Source: Flavilitoribacter nigricans DSM 23189 = NBRC 102662 (GTDB taxonomy: Bacteria; Bacteroidota; Bacteroidia; Chitinophagales; Saprospiraceae). From it: DNA of 64,000 bases. Position numbers and translations under genes: made by a program. Shown here in pieces: positions 29,311 to 39,400 of this stretch; the first letter of the stretch is position 1, and each line of letters opens with the position of its first letter. Under the pieces are notes generated by a model. That model had not been told where the DNA came from. It ran no database searches and was given only the letters and a program-made list of their open reading frames with translations. The DNA is taken from the NCBI RefSeq assembly GCF_002646595.1, contig NZ_PDUD01000018.1:1-64000 (forward strand), in the 5' to 3' direction.

Positions 29311-32300
29311 CTATTCCCCGCCTCCTTCCTTCTCCGTCTTTTTCTTTTTCTTGAACGGGTTGAACTTATCAAGCTGGTCCTTAATCTGATCCGTCGTTTT
29401 GGTAGTATCTTTTTTCAGCAGATTGTCCAGCAGCTTCTGGGCCGCCGTGTCCGCTTTTTCGCCCACCTGGTTCTTCACCTGATCGATAGCTTTGTCTTTC
29501 GCCTTGTCCAGCTCTTTCTGGGCCGCAGTTTTGGCCGAATCAACGGCAGCATCTACTTTTGACTGTACCTCCGCTTTCGCGGCTTCTTTCTGCTTCTCGA
29601 TCTCGGCTTCCAGTTTTTCCTTTTGCTCGGCGATCTCATTTTTCACCGTCTCTTTGGCGGCGTCTTCCAGCGTTTGGTTGCCTTCGCTACCCAGCAGACT
29701 GTATTTCACGCTCGGATCGGTCATGGAACCGCCCAGATTGATACCGACGTTCACAAATTCACTTTTCTTGATATCAAATCCGATCTTATTCGCCTCTGCG
29801 GTCAGTCGGTCCAGGGCGCTACCGGCGGCCCGGCCGATGCCACTTTTCTCGAGCATTTCCCGCGGGATCTTGGCTTTGATACTGTAATCCATCGACTGGT
29901 TCAGTCCGTGGCTACCGGCGATGGTCATGCCGATACCCTTGATATTTATATCGAAGGGTTTAACGGCGATTACGCCATCCTCGATGGTGAACCAGGTCTT
30001 GATATCGTCCAGCTGGATCTTGTTTTTCAGTTCTTCGATGTTCAGGGCATTACCGATGGCATCGAAAGGCTGGAAGTCCGCCAGGAAACTGTTGATGGTC
30101 TCCAGGAATCCCTGCGCGTTGATAGTCTCCAATTTGGGCATCAGGTCCTGACCGAGTTCGCCCTCCATGATCAGCGAGGAGGTCAGGTTACCGGTAATGT
30201 ATTTCCCGATCGGCGCCAGTTTGGCGTAGCTGTTAAAGGTCTTGAAGGTTTCCGCAAAGCTGAGTTGGTTGAGGTTGTATTTCAGCGTGAAATACGGTTT
30301 TGCGGGATCTTCCGTACTGTAACTGCCGCTCAGCCCGATATCGCCGCCCAGCCCTTTAGCCGTAGCGTCTTCCAGTACGGCCACGCCGTTCTCCATATAC
30401 AGTTTGCCCACTACATCCCGCAGTACCAGGTTGGTGTATTGTACCTGGTTGACTTCGGAAAGGATGGTCATATTGATATTCTTGGGAATGACGATCACTT
30501 CGTAGGCTGCGGCTTCTCCACTACTTGCGGTGGTGGCGGTAGCATCTTCGTCACCCATGAAAGAGTTCAGGTTGAACAGGTTCGATTTTACCTGAATGTC
30601 TCCACCCAGCGTGCCGCCGTTGAAAACGTAGTCGAACATATTGGTGATGGTACCGGAACCGGCCATATCACTGTCTTCGATCACGGTGCTGAAACTGGTA
30701 GCTTCCAGGCGGTTGGGCATCATTCGGCCTTTGGCCTTGGTGTCTTTCAGTTCGTATACATCGTAGAGAATGGAACCGACTTCCGCATCGATGTTGAAAT
30801 CAAAGCGGTCGAAAACCTCGTAAGCGGCGTTTTCGTCGGCTGTATTGGCGGCCAGACTGACCGTATCCACCTCTTCTTCGGCGATCCATTCGTTGGCGTC
30901 AAAAGTATTGGAACGCAGCACTACGTCACCCTTCATGGTCTTATCCGGTGAAAAGTAGGCCATGATATTGGTAATGTTACCCTGGGCGCGAATATCACTT
31001 TTACCCAGTTGGGCGTCAAAATCCTCGATCACTACCCGCTGGGGCGTGAAAGTCGCTTCGGCCTTGCTGATGGTGGTAGGCGGTAATCCGGCGGTCTCGT
31101 AACGAAAACCGCTCATACTGACATCGCCGCTCATATTGATGCGATCGTACTGCTCGCTCTCCACAAAGGAATAGCGGGTATCCACGTCCATATCCGCTTT
31201 GATCAGCCCGGTCAGTACGTCGATACCTTCCATCGGGTAGGCTCTCACCAGATCCGCCAGATCAATCGTACCTTTGGCGCTGGCCTTTACGGCCGGATCC
31301 GACATGGGCGTCCGCAGTGAAAAACTGCCGCGGAAAGGATTATCCCCCAACTGCAGGCTGAATCTCGGAAGATCAACTTTCAGCTGATCCAGATCGCTGC
31401 TGGGACTTTGTACATTCGCCTGGGCGAAAATATTGTCGATGGACAGGGGCAGGTCCGGGTATTTTACCCGTCCGTCCGATACGTCGAGATTGATGGTAAA
31501 GGTAGGCAGTTGCTCCCGCTCGGCGTTGTAGGTACCCTTAACTTCTCCGTTCAGCACAAAGCCACCATCCACCTGCACATCCTCGTATCCGGCGATGTAA
31601 GCGTTAGGGATCAGGGAAAACAGGTTTTTGAATTCGTTCTGCGGAGAATTGAAACTCAGGTCCAGCAGAATATCTTCCTCCTGTAGTTGGATCGTACCGT
31701 CGGCGTTGACGATCAGGTCGTTCACTTTCAGTTCGTTGTCCTTTAGGGTATACAGGCTTTCCGTTTGCTTGATGTTGAAGATCGCATCCAGGGTAGTATG
31801 GGCAGACTTCAGGTACGGGATGCCGGCCTGACTGACGGTCAGGGCCGCAATGTCCGTTTCCGTATCGAGGTCGAATTCTTCCAGTGTGAAGTTACCCGAA
31901 CCGCTGTGGTTGATGTTTTCCGCAAACACGTAGGTATCCGCGCTGCGGTCGTCGTAGGTGAACGTACCATTGGTGATGCTGTATTCATCCAGTTCGATCA
32001 CCATGCCGCTGTAGTCGGTTTCGCTGGCCGTTTCCTGGATGCGCTCGTCCGTCGGTACGGCGATATCGTAATTGGCGCTGCCGTCGGACAGCACCAGGAT
32101 GTTTACGTTGGGATCTTCCAGGTGCACCGAATTGATCCCGATGGTGCCTTTCCCTTTGATCACGGACATGAGGTCGAGTCCGAAATCGAGCGTTTTACCG
32201 CTGGCCAGTGGAATGCCTTCGAATTGTTCGATGCCTTCTACTGTGAAATTACCCAGACTCATATTCAGGTCCGGAAAACTGCGCAGCAGGGAAAGATCCA

Positions 32301-32460
32301 GGGTCTCAAAATCGACCTTGGCGCGCACGTTCTTATTGATCTCTTCTTTGGTCAGTGCGACCAGTTCATCTTTAAAGATCATCGGTAGGGTAATAGCGGC
32401 CGCTACCAACAGCACCACCAGTACCAGAATTCCTATCAAAATGCGTTTTACGATTTTCAT
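29311..32460 (-). CDS. AsmA-family envelope protein
   Basis: The 1049-aa product starts with a membrane anchor (about 6-28, IGILVLVVLLVAAAITLPMIF) and the AsmA-type motif NKNVRAKVDFETLDLSLLRSFPDLN. It continues as a long repetitive beta groove and ends in a charged K/E/A coiled coil and a K-rich tail. AsmA-like proteins (TamB, YhdP, AsmA) bridge the periplasm and are linked to lipid transport to the outer membrane. Length is larger than E. coli AsmA, as is usual in Bacteroidota. It is divergent from the RNase D gene across 550 bases. Confidence 0.8.
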   Translation of the reverse strand: MKIVKRILIGILVLVVLLVAAAITLPMIFKDELVALTKEEINKNVRAKVDFETLDLSLLRSFPDLNMSLGNFTVEGIEQFEGIPLASGKTLDFGLDLMSVIKGKGTIGINSVHLEDPNVNILVLSDGSANYDIAVPTDERIQETASETDYSGMVIELDEYSITNGTFTYDDRSADTYVFAENINHSGSGNFTLEEFDLDTETDIAALTVSQAGIPYLKSAHTTLDAIFNIKQTESLYTLKDNELKVNDLIVNADGTIQLQEEDILLDLSFNSPQNEFKNLFSLIPNAYIAGYEDVQVDGGFVLNGEVKGTYNAEREQLPTFTINLDVSDGRVKYPDLPLSIDNIFAQANVQSPSSDLDQLKVDLPRFSLQLGDNPFRGSFSLRTPMSDPAVKASAKGTIDLADLVRAYPMEGIDVLTGLIKADMDVDTRYSFVESEQYDRINMSGDVSMSGFRYETAGLPPTTISKAEATFTPQRVVIEDFDAQLGKSDIRAQGNITNIMAYFSPDKTMKGDVVLRSNTFDANEWIAEEEVDTVSLAANTADENAAYEVFDRFDFNIDAEVGSILYDVYELKDTKAKGRMMPNRLEATSFSTVIEDSDMAGSGTITNMFDYVFNGGTLGGDIQVKSNLFNLNSFMGDEDATATTASSGEAAAYEVIVIPKNINMTILSEVNQVQYTNLVLRDVVGKLYMENGVAVLEDATAKGLGGDIGLSGSYSTEDPAKPYFTLKYNLNQLSFAETFKTFNSYAKLAPIGKYITGNLTSSLIMEGELGQDLMPKLETINAQGFLETINSFLADFQPFDAIGNALNIEELKNKIQLDDIKTWFTIEDGVIAVKPFDINIKGIGMTIAGSHGLNQSMDYSIKAKIPREMLEKSGIGRAAGSALDRLTAEANKIGFDIKKSEFVNVGINLGGSMTDPSVKYSLLGSEGNQTLEDAAKETVKNEIAEQKEKLEAEIEKQKEAAKAEVQSKVDAAVDSAKTAAQKELDKAKDKAIDQVKNQVGEKADTAAQKLLDNLLKKDTTKTTDQIKDQLDKFNPFKKKKKTEKEGGGE

Positions 32461-33010
32461 GCTTATTCGCTTTGTATCTTATGTAACCCCCTGCGGAGGG
32501 GTATTTGTTTTGTTTTAGATCTTGCGTGTTGTCTATGGTGTTCCGTATCGAATGCGATATTAGTGTTTTCTTTTATATCGCACCCCCGGTTCGTTTGTTT
32601 TAAAACGCAACTTGCGTCAATTTATGCAGAAGTTGCGCTCCGGCGGTACAAAATGTTTTTCCCGGAAGGATTTTTCCCTCCCGGCGGCCCGCAGGTACCG
32701 GTCGGAATGTTCCGCTGCGGTACCTCTATGTAAACGTTTATTCGGGTGCAATTGATTTTTAGTCCTCATTCTTTCTTTGGTATCGATCAATACTTTTATT
32801 TTTGTCCGGTATAAAACTCCCCTTGTAGCTGTTTGAATTTGGCTTTTAAGCTCTTTTTGGGATCATTTTTGACTCCCGGATGTTTAAAAACCGTGCTAAA
32901 CGAAAGGTCTAAAGACAAACAGCAGGTAGTCTCTTACTTATGGATGATTGACAGCACATACTTACATAAATAAAGAGGCATATTAAATATTCTTTAACTA
33001 TTAATGACAT
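32461..33010. promoter_or_regulatory. 550-bp divergent intergenic region
   Basis: It lies between the divergent asmA-like and rnd-like genes and must hold both promoters. It contains a GGTACC-centred dyad (near 32694 and 32728), an AT-rich stretch with TTTG/TAttTTTG-like words near 32790-32815 that may be a Bacteroidota promoter, and no coding frame I can support. Confidence 0.45.
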
Positions 33011-34204
33011 ATGCCATCAATTGATGCATCGTACCAGCTACTGGAAGATCTGGATCGTTTAGAAGACTTTTACCAACAAAACAAACACACTTCCTGGCTT
33101 GCCTTTGACACCGAATTCGTGGGAGAAAAACGCTATTACACCCTCTTGTGCCTGATCCAGGTGACTACTGAGTTTGGGGTGTATCTGATCGACCCCATTA
33201 AAATTAAGGATCTTCGGCCATTTTTACGACTTATAGAGGACCCAAATATCGTAAAGATCACCCACGCGGGGGATAACGATTACCGCCTGCTCAATACGGC
33301 CTTCGGAACGGTACCCCAAAATGTTTTTGATACGCAGATCGCGGCCGGATTTATCGGCTACCGCTATCCGATCTCTTTTCAGAATCTGGTGGAGGGTGAA
33401 CTAGGCTTACGCCTTAAAAAAGGGTACGCCGTGGCCGACTGGGAATCCAGACCTTTTCAGCAAAGACAACTGACCTACGCCCTGGATGACGTTATTCCCC
33501 TGCACGATCTGTGGACGCATATCCGCAAAAAGCTCAGCTCCCTGAATCGGGAACACTGGGTAAGCGAGGAACTAAGCGCCTGGGAAACGCCCGAATTCTA
33601 CGAGCGGGATCCCCACCACGAATTACTGACCAGCAACCTGGTGCGCTCCCTGAAAATGCGGGAACGGGTCTTTTTACTCCGCCTGCTGGCCTGGCGCCGA
33701 GAAACGGCCAGGCAAAAGGATTACTCCAAGGAAATGATCCTGCCGGGTAAACTGATCAGCCACATCGTTCGCGGTATCGCCTCCGGTAAGGACGCGCTGA
33801 AGAAGAACCGCCGCATTCCCGACCGGTATACCGATCGCTACGGGAAAATGTTTCTTCAGATGTACCAGGATGGTCCCACCCCCGAAGAAAAGGAAGTACT
33901 GAGCCGCCTGCCCTCCAAGAAGAACGGGGAAGTAAGTGATACGGACAATATCATCCGTGATCTGCTGTACCTGCTGATCCAGCACAAGGCGCAGTCCAAA
34001 AATGTAGCGCCGTCCCTGGTAATGCCCAAAAATATGCTGGATAAAATGAAGTCGGATCCGGAACTCAAGTCCGTGATCACGGATGCCGGCTGGCGGCAGG
34101 AACTTTTGGGCGATACCTTCGTACACTGGATTGAAAATATCAATAATCTGGAGTTGGAAATAGAAGGTGGAAAAATTGAGCTCAATGTCGAATCCCAAGG
34201 ATAA
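33011..34204 (+). CDS. rnd: Ribonuclease D-like 3'-5' exonuclease with HRDC domain
   Basis: The 397-aa product has a DEDDy exonuclease domain (residues ~1-190): motif I FDTEF, motif II THAGDNDYRLLN, motif III YALDDVIPLHDLW with the catalytic Tyr. An HRDC domain (~215-295, VFLLRLLAWRRETARQ) follows, and a second helical domain at the C-terminus. RNase D trims tRNA and other small RNA 3' ends. The last 20 bases overlap the ABC gene. Confidence 0.85.
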   Translation: MPSIDASYQLLEDLDRLEDFYQQNKHTSWLAFDTEFVGEKRYYTLLCLIQVTTEFGVYLIDPIKIKDLRPFLRLIEDPNIVKITHAGDNDYRLLNTAFGTVPQNVFDTQIAAGFIGYRYPISFQNLVEGELGLRLKKGYAVADWESRPFQQRQLTYALDDVIPLHDLWTHIRKKLSSLNREHWVSEELSAWETPEFYERDPHHELLTSNLVRSLKMRERVFLLRLLAWRRETARQKDYSKEMILPGKLISHIVRGIASGKDALKKNRRIPDRYTDRYGKMFLQMYQDGPTPEEKEVLSRLPSKKNGEVSDTDNIIRDLLYLLIQHKAQSKNVAPSLVMPKNMLDKMKSDPELKSVITDAGWRQELLGDTFVHWIENINNLELEIEGGKIELNVESQG

Positions 34205-35915
34205 AGTCCTGTCGGTTGACGGCCTGCGCACTTATTTTAATACAGATAACGGTTTTGTAAAAGCCGTGGACGGGATCAGCTTCGACCTAATCCGCGGCGA
34301 GACCCTCGGCATTGTCGGAGAATCCGGTTCGGGCAAGTCGATCACGGCCCTGTCCCTGATGCGACTGGTGCCCGCACCCGGCGAGATTGTCGAGGGGCGA
34401 ATACTCTTTTTCCCGGCCGACCCGGATCAGTCCGTCGATCTGGTGGCACTACCGGAGGCCCGGATGCGTACTTTCCGTGGCAAACGCCTTTCCATGATCT
34501 TCCAGGAGCCGATGAGTTCGCTCAATCCCTTGCTGCGCTGCGGGGAACAGATCGCCGAAAACCTCGGCATGCATACCGCCGGCAGCGGAAAAGACCTGCG
34601 GGAGGAGGTGATCGGCTGGCTTCGGAAGGTGCAGCTCAGCGATCCCGAAAGGATTTACCGTTCCTACCCGCATCAGTTATCGGGCGGACAGAAACAGCGG
34701 GTTATGATCGCCATGGCGATGTGCACCCATCCGGATATTCTCATCGCCGATGAGCCCACCACTGCTTTGGACGTTACGGTCCAGAAGGCTATACTGGAAT
34801 TAATCGCTTCCCTGCAACAGGAAATGGGCACGGCCGTGATCTTCATTACCCACGATCTGGGGGTGATCGGACAGATCGCCGATCGCAGCCTGGTGATGCA
34901 CCGGGGGCAGATCGTAGAGCAGGGTAGTGTGCAGCAACTTTTCGAAAATCCCCAACATCCCTATACCAAAGGATTGCTGGCTTGCCGGCCGCCGCTGGAC
35001 TATCGCCTGACGCGCCTGCCCGTAGTGGCCGACTTCTGGGCCGGGGAGGACGCCGAACCGCCGGTGCCGCCCCAACTGGAAAAAATTGACCGGACGGCTA
35101 CCCGGCAGCGACTGGAAGAGTTGGAGGCCCAGTCACCGCTTCTGGAGGTCCGGAATTTAAAGACCTGGTTTACCGGTACTACCTCTTTCTGGGGGCAACC
35201 CAGATCTTATGTAAAAGCCGTGGATGATGTCAGTTTTGTTGTTTATCCCGGCGAAACTTTGGGGCTGGTGGGGGAATCGGGCTGCGGAAAAACGACCCTC
35301 GGACGGAGTATCCTGCGCCTGGAAGAACCCAGTGCCGGACGGGTGGACTTCAACGGTCAATCGGTGACGGATGCCGATGAACGTGAGCTGAAAGCACTGC
35401 GCAAAGAAATACAGATCATCTTCCAGGATCCCTACGCTTCACTGAATCCCCGCATGATGGTCGGGGCGGCGATCATTGAACCCATGCTGGTCTACGGCAT
35501 CGGCGAAAATGAAAAAGATCGAAAAGACCGCACCCGGCAGTTGTTGGAGCAGGTCGGATTATTACCCGAGCATTTCCACCGGTATCCTCACGAGTTTTCC
35601 GGCGGTCAGCGCCAAAGGGTTTGCATCGCCCGGGCCCTGGCGGTCAATCCGCGCTTTATCGTTTGCGATGAGGCGGTTTCAGCCCTGGATGTTTCGGTGC
35701 AGGCGCAGGTACTCAACCTGCTTCAATCCCTGCGGGAACAGCACGGACTTACCTATATTTTTATATCGCACGATCTGTCGGTAGTCAAATTCATGAGTGA
35801 CCGGATACTGGTGATGAAGGACGGAAAGATCGTTGAATCGGGACCGGCCGATGAGATCTATTTTCACCCCCAGGCGGACTATACACGGGAGTTAATTGCG
35901 GCCATTCCAAAATAA
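34185..35915 (+). CDS. Fused double-ATPase of a peptide/nickel-type ABC importer or exporter
   Basis: The preferred start is [11 protein letters not shown] at 34185, inside the end of the rnd-like gene. The product holds two ABC domains. The first has Walker A GESGSGKS, signature LSGGQKQR and Walker [10 protein letters not shown]. The second has [16 protein letters not shown] and [10 protein letters not shown] linker of ~60 residues joins them. This is the DppD-DppF fusion layout (Opp/Dpp/Nik, COG1123). No permease or binding protein is adjacent. In Bacteroidota such orphan fusions often work with distant permeases. Confidence 0.9.
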   Translation: MSNPKDKVLSVDGLRTYFNTDNGFVKAVDGISFDLIRGETLGIVGESGSGKSITALSLMRLVPAPGEIVEGRILFFPADPDQSVDLVALPEARMRTFRGKRLSMIFQEPMSSLNPLLRCGEQIAENLGMHTAGSGKDLREEVIGWLRKVQLSDPERIYRSYPHQLSGGQKQRVMIAMAMCTHPDILIADEPTTALDVTVQKAILELIASLQQEMGTAVIFITHDLGVIGQIADRSLVMHRGQIVEQGSVQQLFENPQHPYTKGLLACRPPLDYRLTRLPVVADFWAGEDAEPPVPPQLEKIDRTATRQRLEELEAQSPLLEVRNLKTWFTGTTSFWGQPRSYVKAVDDVSFVVYPGETLGLVGESGCGKTTLGRSILRLEEPSAGRVDFNGQSVTDADERELKALRKEIQIIFQDPYASLNPRMMVGAAIIEPMLVYGIGENEKDRKDRTRQLLEQVGLLPEHFHRYPHEFSGGQRQRVCIARALAVNPRFIVCDEAVSALDVSVQAQVLNLLQSLREQHGLTYIFISHDLSVVKFMSDRILVMKDGKIVESGPADEIYFHPQADYTRELIAAIPK

Positions 35916-36092
35916 TTTGAAAAAAAGTGACTTTATTTGCAACCGCTCGAAAAAAAATCGCGTCTATACTGTTGAATTCGTCCGGTAAAATCGGCTGAAA
36001 GTCGAAAAATCGGCGGAGTATTTAGAATTTAACGTAACTTTAAGGAGTTATCGACCCATCATCGATGAAGATGATTCGAAAAGAAGACTGTA

Positions 36093-36338
36093 ATGAAAAA
36101 ACAAACTGCCCGTACCGTTCTCGTCGCTCTAGTAGTTCTCGCTAGCCTGGTTTCTTACATTTATCTGAATACGGTGGAACTGAATACTTCCTCAGAGAAG
36201 GCCACTCAGTACCAGCTTATGGAAAATGAAGAACAACTGGATGAAGAAACCGTCACTAACACTAAATTGTACTTACCGGAAGTAGCACTGATCAAAAAAG
36301 TGATCGAAACCGGAAAGAGTCTGATTCCCGGTAGTTAA
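36093..36338 (+). CDS. Unknown 81-aa protein with signal or anchor
   Basis: The N-terminal basic stretch and hydrophobic segment (about 8-25, VLVALVVLASLVSYIYL) form a signal peptide or anchor. The remainder is acidic (MENEEQLDEETVTN) and then amphipathic. It stands between the ABC gene and a strong terminator. No family is recognised. Confidence 0.55.
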   Translation: MKKQTARTVLVALVVLASLVSYIYLNTVELNTSSEKATQYQLMENEEQLDEETVTNTKLYLPEVALIKKVIETGKSLIPGS

Positions 36339-36356
36339 ACGGTTCTCCTTCGGAAC

Positions 36357-36391
36357 AAAAAAAGCCCCCCGAATTTCGGGGGGCTTTTTTT
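36357..36391. terminator. Strong bidirectional terminator
   Basis: A-run, GCCCCCCGAA and its exact complement TTCGGGGGGC, then a T-run, with a minimal loop. It lies between the convergent 81-aa gene (+) and alpha-2-macroglobulin gene (-). Confidence 0.9.
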
Positions 36392-36415
36392 GTTTATAGG
36401 CTTTCCGCTGCCGGA

Positions 36416-39400
36416 TCATTTAATGGAAACCCGACTACCCTGGGAATGACTCGTGAATTCCGGCGCATACATACACTGGATACTCGTGATGCCATTTGAG
36501 AACTCGCCTTTGTAGGTTACCCGCAACGGATATTCAAATACATAAGTACCGGCCGGGAGGTAGTCAAAGAAAAAGTTGGTAGCGGCATCACCGGGGCTTT
36601 CGTAATAGCCGAGGCCGTCCTGCCAGCGGTAGCGGCTGAGGATGTTAATCGGTTCCAGGCCCGCCGCGCGGGTATCCTTCATGTGTACGTATTCCATAGC
36701 CCGGTCGACCCTCAGTTCCAATCTGACCACAAGTTTGTCGCCGGGATGCAGGGCCGCGTTGGCCCCAAGGGCTTCCAGCACCGGTCCGCGATCGCCGGAC
36801 CTTTCGATGAATAAACCTTTTTTCAACGTGAGGGGCGTTTCTTCAAAAATATCGATCTTGTCAAGGTCCTCGAAATACTGCCAGTAGGCTGCTCCCCAGG
36901 CCGGTCCCTTGTTGGGATTCCTCACCTTGATCCGGCTGATACTTTCATCTACTTCCGATCCGTCCCATTTCACCTGGAAATATCCGGTACCCGCTTCGGC
37001 ACTAGCCTGAGCGGCTTCGATCTTGTCGTCATAGTTTTGTTTGTTCCAGCCGGGGAAGCGGATCTTCACTTCCTGACTTTCGGCCAGCCAGTTATCACCG
37101 GCATTCAACAAGGCATAGACGGCGGCTGCGGTAGAGGTGGTGGTCGGCCAGTGATTGGTCTGCTTGTTTTTCAGCAACCATATCTTCAGTGCATTGATGT
37201 CTTCGATCGGAGCGTCCAGGGAGCCGAATACTTCGATCATCAGCGCGTGCGTTTCGATGGGGAGTTGGTGCCAGAACCAGCTGTTCGGTTGCTTCCAGTA
37301 CATGCCCAGTTCGTCGTTCCGGAGGGCTCTTTCCCGCAGAGAAGCCAGGATCTTTTGCGGGGTAGCCATTTGTTGACGATTGGCCAGGGCGAGGGCGATC
37401 AGTCCCTGTTCGTAGAGGCCCTTATCGAGCCAGTATTTTTCACATTGTCGCAAATAGTAATCAATGATGGTCTGCAATTCCTCTTTGGCCGGCACCTCAA
37501 ATAGGGAGCGGGTGTACAGGTAATGAATGGTGAGGCTGTTGAGGTGGTCGTCCTCCCATTCGGCGTTCTGCCGATCCACCTGTTCCTTGAGTTGATTATA
37601 TTGCTCGACCACTTTTCGATCAATGTACTCGATACCATTCAGGCTGATTCGGTCGGTAATGCCGGTATAGGCGGGATCAGATACATTCAGTTTTTTCAAA
37701 CGGCCGATGCCCTGCACAACGTACTGGGTTATGTGCCAGCTCGGATTCCCACCGGGGAACCAGGAAAAACTCCCGTCCGACTGCTGCCGTTCATCCAGTT
37801 TAGCCAAAGTACTCTCTTCTTCGCGGGACATGCGATCCAGATCAAACAACAGCCCGATATTCTGCTTTTGTTCTTCTTCATTCTGAGCGTCCAGTACCCA
37901 GGGCGTTTCTTCGAGCAGCAAGGCTTTCAGGTCCTGATTTTTCCGCAGATTACTCAGCATGGCATCCTGGGCCTGATCGCGCCACTCGGTAAAAACCTGC
38001 CGTACTTTGGGATACTGATTGGCCGCTGAACTGGCCAAGGCATTGGCGTAATAACGGTTAAAGATCTGTTCGGTGCATTCGTAGGGGTACTCCATCAGGT
38101 AAGGCAGTGCCTGCACGGCGTACCAGGCGGGGTTGGACGTAAATTCCAGGGAGAACTGATGGGCTTTGGCCGTTGGCGAACTCAGCGCCTTACCGAGAGC
38201 CCCCAGCTCAAAGGTCTTGGATTCTCCTCCGTTGAGCGCCAGCGGTTGGGATTCGGTAACCAGCATGCGATTGGTCAGCACCGGGAGGGCGGCTTCTTCG
38301 CCGTCTGTAAAGGAGCCGGCGCGGGCGGTGACCCGGTAGATGACCGCAGAGGTACGTCCGGTGGGGATTTCCAGCTTCCATTCTAGTCCGGCGGAACCAC
38401 CGGCTTCCGTTTGGAAGGATACATTGGCCTGATCATTGCCGAAGGCCACATCGATGGATTCCCGGGTGCGGGCGTCGAAGAGTTCGAGCCGGGCCGATCC
38501 CGATAGAGGACCTTCGCTCAGGTTACTCACTTTAGCCGCAAAAACGATCTCGTCGCTTTCGCGGAAAAAGCGCGGTGCGCTCGGTAGCACCATTAACTCT
38601 TTTTGCGTAACGATCTCTTTTTCACTACTGGCGTAGGCCAACTCCGGCGTGTGGGCGAAGGCCAGGAATTTCCACCGGGTCAGCGCCTCGTTCATAGTGA
38701 AGGAGATCAACACATTGCCGTCCTCATCGGTCCGCAGATCAGGCAGGAAGAAAACCGTTTCGTTTAAATTGGTCCGGGGAGTGATGGGGGCATCCTGGTC
38801 GGTATCCGCGTCGGCCTCATCTCCACCGGTGGCATCATCGTAAGGGGTCGGCATACCGGCTACATTGGCTACCTTGCTTTCCGCCATGGCCATGTCCATT
38901 TCCACGGATTCCTCTTCTATTGTTTCCATCCGGGGAGCGGCCGGTGCCGGTGCCATGGATCGGGCGGAAAATAAACGGACTACTCTGCTGGTCAGGATCA
39001 GGCGGCGGTAAGTGCGTTCGGGGAGTTTATCCCAGTCCTGTTGGGGCGTGTTGAGCATATTGCCGTTGGTCTGACCGAAACCGGCGCCCTGCCAGCGACG
39101 GTGATCCATATAATAATTGGGAAAGGCGGTAAAGTTCCAATTGTTCTCCGCAAACTGATCCAGGGAGGCATCGTACATGGCGGCCACCAGTTCGGCGGCT
39201 ACTTTTTCCCCACCGGGACCACTGATCTTTAACTGCCATTCTTCTTCCGCTCCCGGTCTTAGTTTATCCCGAAAGGTCTGATATTCAATTTGCAATTCCT
39301 TGTTGCTCCAGGGAACGACCACGGTCACACTGGGGGTGAACACCCGATTGTACCGGATAGCAGCGATCTTAATGTGAAAACTACCGCGATCTTCTTCCCG

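Noticed and set aside
29623-30951. 442-aa plus-strand frame opposite the AsmA-like gene
   Set aside because: Mirror of the real gene caused by GC-rich codons; many similar shadows occur opposite the A2M and repeat-protein genes.
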